From: Nitratireductor sp. | GTDB taxonomy: Bacteria > Pseudomonadota > Alphaproteobacteria > Rhizobiales > Rhizobiaceae | Assembly (NCBI GenBank): GCA_020441855.1 | Contig: JAGRLL010000247.1 | Location: 1 to 55,022, forward strand | Direction of reading: 5' to 3' | Length of the DNA: 55,022 bases | Part shown: positions 51,232 to 55,022 of the stretch, piece after piece | How the letters are laid out: each line of letters starts with the position of its first letter | Position numbering within the stretch: position 1 is the stretch's first letter | Made by a program: the position numbers and the translations under genes | Notes under the pieces: model-generated | The model's database searches: none | What the model was told of the DNA's origin: nothing | The model's input: the letters and a program-made list of their open reading frames with translations, nothing else

Positions 51232-52362
51232 ATGATGCTCGAACTCGCCCCGGAAGATGTCGCCTTTCGCCTGAACGCCCGCGACTGGCTTAAGGCGAAC
51301 GTCCCTGCTGCACCGGCACCGCATGAAGGCCATCCCTCGCGTGAGTATGCCCTCGAATGGCTGGCAAGGCTTCACGCCAGCGGCTGGTCCGGCCTTGCGT
51401 GGCCGGCAGACTATGGCGGCCAGGGCCTGTCGCCGACCCGCATGATCCTCTGGTACGAGGAATATGTCCGAGCCCGCGCCCCGTCGGCCCTCGACTGCAC
51501 CTTCGTCGCGCTCAATCACGCCGGACCGACGCTCATTGCCTGCGGGACGGAGCGCCAAAAGACATTCCACCTGCCCCGTATTCTCGAAGGCCGGTCGATC
51601 TGGTGCCAGGGCTTCTCTGAACCGGGTGCCGGCTCCGACCTCGCATCCTTGAAGACAACGGGTCGCGTGGACGGCGACCATATCGTCGTGAACGGCCAGA
51701 AGATCTGGTCCAGTTTCGCCCACATCGCCGATTACCAGGAACTGCTGATCCGCACCGAACCCGGCTCCGCCCGCAACAAGGGCCTCAGCTGGGTGATCTG
51801 CGACATGACGCTTCCCGGCATCACAATTCGTCCCATCTGCAACATGGCCGGGGTCAGCCACTTCGCCGAGGTCTTTTACGACGATGTGCGGATCCCGCTG
51901 AGCGAGATCGTCGGCGGGCTTCACAATGGCTGGAACACTGCCATGACGACGCTGGGCATCGAGCGGCGCACCGCTGCCATGACCTTGCAGCTCGAACTCT
52001 CGGTGAAGATCGAGGAACTCATCGATCTTGCCCGACCCGCACCCGGCACCGCGGCGGCCGAGATACTGTCCGACTTGCGGGCGGAGGCGGCCGCGGTCCG
52101 CGCAATGACCTATCGTACCGCGCTGCGCGAACCCGCTACGCCCTTCGACGGTTCGCTCGTCCGTCTGTCCTACGCGGAACTGGCGCAACGCATCCACCGG
52201 ACAGCCGTTGACATTCTCGGGGCGGGAGCGCTTGCCGAGGGCCCCTGGGTGCACGACTATCTCGAAAGCTATTCCGAGACGATCGCGGGCGGCACTGCGG
52301 AGATCCAGCGCAACATCATCGCCGAACGCATTCTCGGCCTTCCGCGGGAGGCACGTGCATGA
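51232..52362 (+). CDS. Acyl-CoA dehydrogenase
   Basis: 376 aa from the ATG at 51232; an upstream ATG at 51145 would add 29 residues across the site at 51193 and is less likely. Full ACAD fold with GRSIWCQGFSEPGAGSDLAS, VNGQKIWSSFAHIADY, and the C-terminal YSETIAGGTAEIQRNIIAER containing RNI. It is divergent from the operon at 51016 across 215 nt that hold two IclR-type sites. It overlaps the next dehydrogenase by 4 nt. Confidence 0.93.
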   Translation: MMLELAPEDVAFRLNARDWLKANVPAAPAPHEGHPSREYALEWLARLHASGWSGLAWPADYGGQGLSPTRMILWYEEYVRARAPSALDCTFVALNHAGPTLIACGTERQKTFHLPRILEGRSIWCQGFSEPGAGSDLASLKTTGRVDGDHIVVNGQKIWSSFAHIADYQELLIRTEPGSARNKGLSWVICDMTLPGITIRPICNMAGVSHFAEVFYDDVRIPLSEIVGGLHNGWNTAMTTLGIERRTAAMTLQLELSVKIEELIDLARPAPGTAAAEILSDLRAEAAAVRAMTYRTALREPATPFDGSLVRLSYAELAQRIHRTAVDILGAGALAEGPWVHDYLESYSETIAGGTAEIQRNIIAERILGLPREARA

Positions 52363-53345
52363 GCTATGACCTGACCCCCGGAGAAGAGCTGACGCATATC
52401 CTCTACGCGGCGCAGTCCTTGCTCGACGCCAACTACCCGCTCGACCGCCTGCGCGACTCGGCGCATGTCGATGGCATGGCGCCGCTAGCGGATTTCGGCG
52501 CCTTCCTCCTCTCCCTGCCGGAAGAATCGGGCGGCGCCGGCTTTTCAGCGCTGGAGGAAGCGCATCTGCACGCCGCGCTCGGGCGCCACCTGCTGGCCCC
52601 CACTGCTCTTGCCAGCACCCTTGCCGCCAGGATCGCGCTTGAAACCGGACGCGACGGACTGGCGCAGGCTATCGCCTCCGGAGAAACCAGGGTCTGCGCC
52701 GGCGTATCGACCCGCAACGACCATTTCCTTTTCGAACCGGACGGTGCCGCGATGGCCGTGATCCGCACCGATGATGGTCTGAATCTCGTCGGGCTCAAGG
52801 ACGCGGAGATGGAGCCGGCAACCGCGATGGGTCACGGACGCCCTCTTTCCCGGCTGAAGGACGTGCGCTCTGTCGGGAATGGCTTCAAAGCCGATGAGGA
52901 GACGGCGCGTCTGCACGCCCTTCTAACCAGTGCCCAGCTTCTCGGTGTCGCCCGCGCGGCGCGAGACCTCGCCGTCGATTATGCAGGAACCCGCGAACAG
53001 TTCGGCCGTCCCATCGGAAGTTTCCAGGCGATCAAGCACCATTGCGCCAACATGGCCATCGGAGTCGAGATGGTTTCGGCGCAATTGGACATGGCCGCCA
53101 TCGCGGTGCGTGACGGACGGGAGGACGCAGCCTTCCAGACCGCTGCACTCGCCCGGCTTGCCCCGCGTGTGGCGCTCCAGAACGCCCGGCTTTGCATCCA
53201 GATTCACGGCGGCATCGGATTTTCGGCTGAAGCCGACGTGCAGCTTTTCCTGAAACAGGCGCACCTGTTGAGGAACTATCTCGGTGCAACGGATTTCCTG
53301 TCCCTGCCCTCCCCGATGTTCCCGCTCGCAAAGGTGCCGGCATGA
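52359..53345 (+). CDS. Acyl-CoA dehydrogenase, short subunit type
   Basis: 328 aa, again shorter than standard. N-terminal domain DFGAFLLSLPEESGGAGFSA, a reduced middle, and C-terminal TREQFGRPIGSFQAIKHHCA and QIHGGIGFSAEADVQLFLKQ. No FSEP-GAGSD flavin region is seen. Coupled by a 4-nt overlap to the full-length dehydrogenase before it and to the SDR after it, it repeats the long-plus-short pairing of the divergent operon. Confidence 0.88.
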   Translation: MSYDLTPGEELTHILYAAQSLLDANYPLDRLRDSAHVDGMAPLADFGAFLLSLPEESGGAGFSALEEAHLHAALGRHLLAPTALASTLAARIALETGRDGLAQAIASGETRVCAGVSTRNDHFLFEPDGAAMAVIRTDDGLNLVGLKDAEMEPATAMGHGRPLSRLKDVRSVGNGFKADEETARLHALLTSAQLLGVARAARDLAVDYAGTREQFGRPIGSFQAIKHHCANMAIGVEMVSAQLDMAAIAVRDGREDAAFQTAALARLAPRVALQNARLCIQIHGGIGFSAEADVQLFLKQAHLLRNYLGATDFLSLPSPMFPLAKVPA

Positions 53346-54172
53346 CCGACCAACACGTTGCCATCATCACCGGAGCCTCCAGCGGCATCGGCCTCGCCAC
53401 CACCCGAACGTTCCTGGAAAACGGTGTCGCGGTCGTCGGTGTCGCCCGGGATCCCAAAAAGCTCGCCCGAGCGGCCGAAAACCTGAAATGTCTCCCGGCA
53501 CCTTTTTCCGTGATCGCGCTCGATGTCACCGCCGACGATGCCCCGGCCCGCGCGGTGACCCATGCGCTCGACACATTCGGCCGTCTCGACCATCTGGTGA
53601 ACAATGCTGGCATCGGCAGCCCCCTGCCCGTGCACGAAACCGACGACGCCACGCTCGACAGGTTCCTCGGCATCATGCTGCGTGCGCCCTTCCGGTTGGC
53701 GCGCGAGGCACTGGCCGCATTCGGTGACGAGGCGACCATCGTCAACGTCTCCTCGACCTATTCGATTCTCGGCGGGCTGAGGGGCGGCGCCTATTCTGCC
53801 GCCAAGGCGGGACTCAACGGCCTGACCCTACACATGGCGGCGCAATACGGCTCCGCCGGCATCCGCTCGAACGCCGTGGCGCCCGGCGTCATTCCCACGC
53901 CTATGACCGAGCACCGGCTGAAATTGGAAGCCTTCCGCCGCTTGAATTACGACATGACTCCCGCCGCCCGCTGGGGCACGCCGCAGGATGTGGCGGCCGC
54001 CATCTGGTTCCTCTCCTCCCCCGCATCGGGCTGGATCAACGGGCAGGTACTGGCGGTCGACGGCGGTTGGACCTCGACGAAGTTCCTGACCGAAGAGGCG
54101 CTTAGCGCGCCGCGGGAGAAAATGGCGCCGGACTGGACGCATTCCGGCAGGCCGCCGAAGAAAAGCCCTTAG
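53342..54172 (+). CDS. Short-chain dehydrogenase/reductase
   Basis: 276 aa. TGASSGIG (10-17), NNAGIGSP, Ser in IVNVSSTYSI, Tyr-Lys in GAYSAAKAGL, and the C-terminal VAPGVIPTPMTEH. Probably oxidises the 3-hydroxyacyl-CoA (or a ring hydroxyl) made after the dehydrogenase and hydratase steps. Third and last gene of the rightward operon. A loose inverted repeat (ATTGTCGC 54183-54190, GCGACAAT 54210-54217) follows but has no T-run. Confidence 0.9.
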   Translation: MTDQHVAIITGASSGIGLATTRTFLENGVAVVGVARDPKKLARAAENLKCLPAPFSVIALDVTADDAPARAVTHALDTFGRLDHLVNNAGIGSPLPVHETDDATLDRFLGIMLRAPFRLAREALAAFGDEATIVNVSSTYSILGGLRGGAYSAAKAGLNGLTLHMAAQYGSAGIRSNAVAPGVIPTPMTEHRLKLEAFRRLNYDMTPAARWGTPQDVAAAIWFLSSPASGWINGQVLAVDGGWTSTKFLTEEALSAPREKMAPDWTHSGRPPKKSP

Positions 54173-54217
54173 CGCTTCACTGATTGTCGCCTACGCCGCT
54201 GCTGGGCCAGCGACAAT

Positions 54218-54737
54218 GAAACGATTTGGGCCTGACCGATTGAGGTGGATTTCAGGCTCATCGCGACAATTCAAGGAGCGATGATGAGACGGATATCGGA
54301 AACGACATGGAGTTGGTGAAAATGGGAACCCAGGCATTCGCCGGGTCACCCGCAAACACTGTTCGGCGCTGGAGAGTATCCGTATCGTGCTAGAAGGCCC
54401 AAGTGGCCAGGAGCTAGTTGCCGTGCTTGACCGTTGCACATGGAATCCCGACCGGGATCATGTCCAGTGTTGGGGGATGAGGCTTCAGAAAATCGGCGGC
54501 TGGATCATTTTCAACGTCGGACCGCACGAAATCATGACGATGAGCGGCCATCAACCAGGTTGCGGTTTACAAGTCTCGACAGCAGCGATGGTCATGCACT
54601 AAGACTGAAACCGGACCACCCTATAGGGGCAGGCCACAATCAATTTCCCGTAGGACGCGACTTGACCTGGGTCCCGGAAAGTAGTCCACGCTGATCGTTA
54701 GGATCTGGCTTAGTTCGAGCTCTTGAAGGAGATTAGA
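54218..54737. mobile_element. Degenerate insertion-sequence DNA with IS3 OrfA trace
   Basis: In one plus-strand frame around 54325-54440 the residues RRVTRKHCSALESIRIVLEG followed by PSGQEL resemble the RKxYSAEEKIRIVLEGLRGE start of IS3-type OrfA, then similarity fades. No intact gene is supported. The last 70 nt precede the OrfA at 54738 and probably contain its left end, which I could not define without the right end. Confidence 0.45.
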
Positions 54738-55016
54738 ATGAGCCGGAAGAACTACAAACCCGAACAGATTATTGGAATGCTGCGAGAAGCGGAGATCAGG
54801 CTCAGCCAAGGCCAGACGGTCGGTGAGATCTGCCGCGGCTTCGGCGTGTCGGAGCAGAGTTACTATCGCTGGCGCCGCGAGTATGGCGGCATGGAAGTCA
54901 GCCAGGCCCATCGGCTGAAGGAACTGGAAAAGGAGAATGCCCGGCTTCGCAAGGCAGTCTCCGATCTGACACTCGACAAGCTGATCCTGAATGAGGCGCT
55001 GACGGGAAAGTACTAG
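54738..55016 (+). CDS. IS3-family transposase OrfA
   Basis: 92 aa from the ATG at 54738 with AAGGAG 7 nt upstream. Helix-turn-helix of the transposase_8 type: MSRKNYKPEQIIGMLREAEI, QTVGEICRGFGVSEQSYYRW, then a leucine-zipper-like tail (LKELEKENARLRKAVSDLTL). It appears intact. OrfB, which carries the catalytic DDE domain, would lie beyond the end of the window, so whether the element is active cannot be judged. Confidence 0.88.
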   Translation: MSRKNYKPEQIIGMLREAEIRLSQGQTVGEICRGFGVSEQSYYRWRREYGGMEVSQAHRLKELEKENARLRKAVSDLTLDKLILNEALTGKY

Positions 55017-55022
55017 GCCCTT

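Noticed and set aside
1..55022. tRNA, rRNA or riboswitch
   Set aside because: None recognised by eye; a covariance-model search would be needed to exclude small RNAs.

Overview
The window looks like an accessory region of a GC-rich alphaproteobacterium. The evidence is the codon bias, four TRAP-type uptake systems in about 26 kb, family III CoA-transferase, acyl-CoA dehydrogenase and enoyl-CoA hydratase catabolic operons, a DUF5681 plus DNA-methylase cassette, and IS3/IS6/IS21-type debris. A Hyphomicrobiales or Rhodobacterales-like, possibly marine, host is plausible, but no rRNA or tRNA is visible to settle it.

Layout. 1-7.7 kb: a small secreted Cys-rich protein, a response regulator/hybrid histidine kinase operon, a TetR regulator, an IS3 remnant, and a convergent NarL-type regulator and multi-membrane-span histidine kinase. 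7.8-11.9 kb: a small membrane protein, IS3 debris, a class V aminotransferase divergent from an Lrp regulator, and an AhpD-like protein. 12.2-20.2 kb: M24 peptidase, PaaK-like CoA ligase, enoyl-CoA hydratase, a DctPQM TRAP transporter and a second Lrp regulator; parts of this stretch are visibly more AT-rich than the rest. 20.3-28.8 kb: enoyl-CoA hydratase, family III CoA-transferase, GntR/UTRA regulator, a TAXI-type TRAP system with fused permease, and a three-gene operon (CHM isomerase-like, MBL-fold lactonase-like, carboxymuconolactone decarboxylase-like) that ends at a strong terminator. 28.9-32.6 kb: an IS21 end, a broken IS6 transposase, a non-coding segment with a phased CAGGGAA cluster, a ParB-methyltransferase fusion and two DUF5681 genes, the second broken. 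32.6-42.7 kb: two DctPQM transporters on either side of a TPP-dependent enzyme and an SDR, with a TetR regulator. 42.8-54.2 kb: an IclR regulator and two divergent operons for acyl-CoA catabolism (two pairs of acyl-CoA dehydrogenases, two enoyl-CoA hydratases, an AMP-forming and an ADP-forming CoA ligase, an SDR). 54.3-55.0 kb: IS3 remnants and an OrfA that leads out of the window.

How the genes may work together. The window reads as uptake modules, each next to activation and oxidation enzymes and a local regulator. Two repeated DNA motifs, found by reading the promoters, suggest wiring. A 15-bp imperfect palindrome of IclR type lies upstream of the TRAP operon at 36.0 kb, upstream of iclR, and twice in the promoter region between the divergent acyl-CoA dehydrogenase operons. 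This would make the 32.6-36.0 kb transporter the likely uptake system for the 43-54 kb pathway. A second motif, GCTTGYT-N5-GTTANYG, occurs upstream of the TPP enzyme and twice between the SDR and the second TRAP operon. Both regulons are inferred. Substrates cannot be assigned from sequence alone. All calls were made by eye, without database searches.
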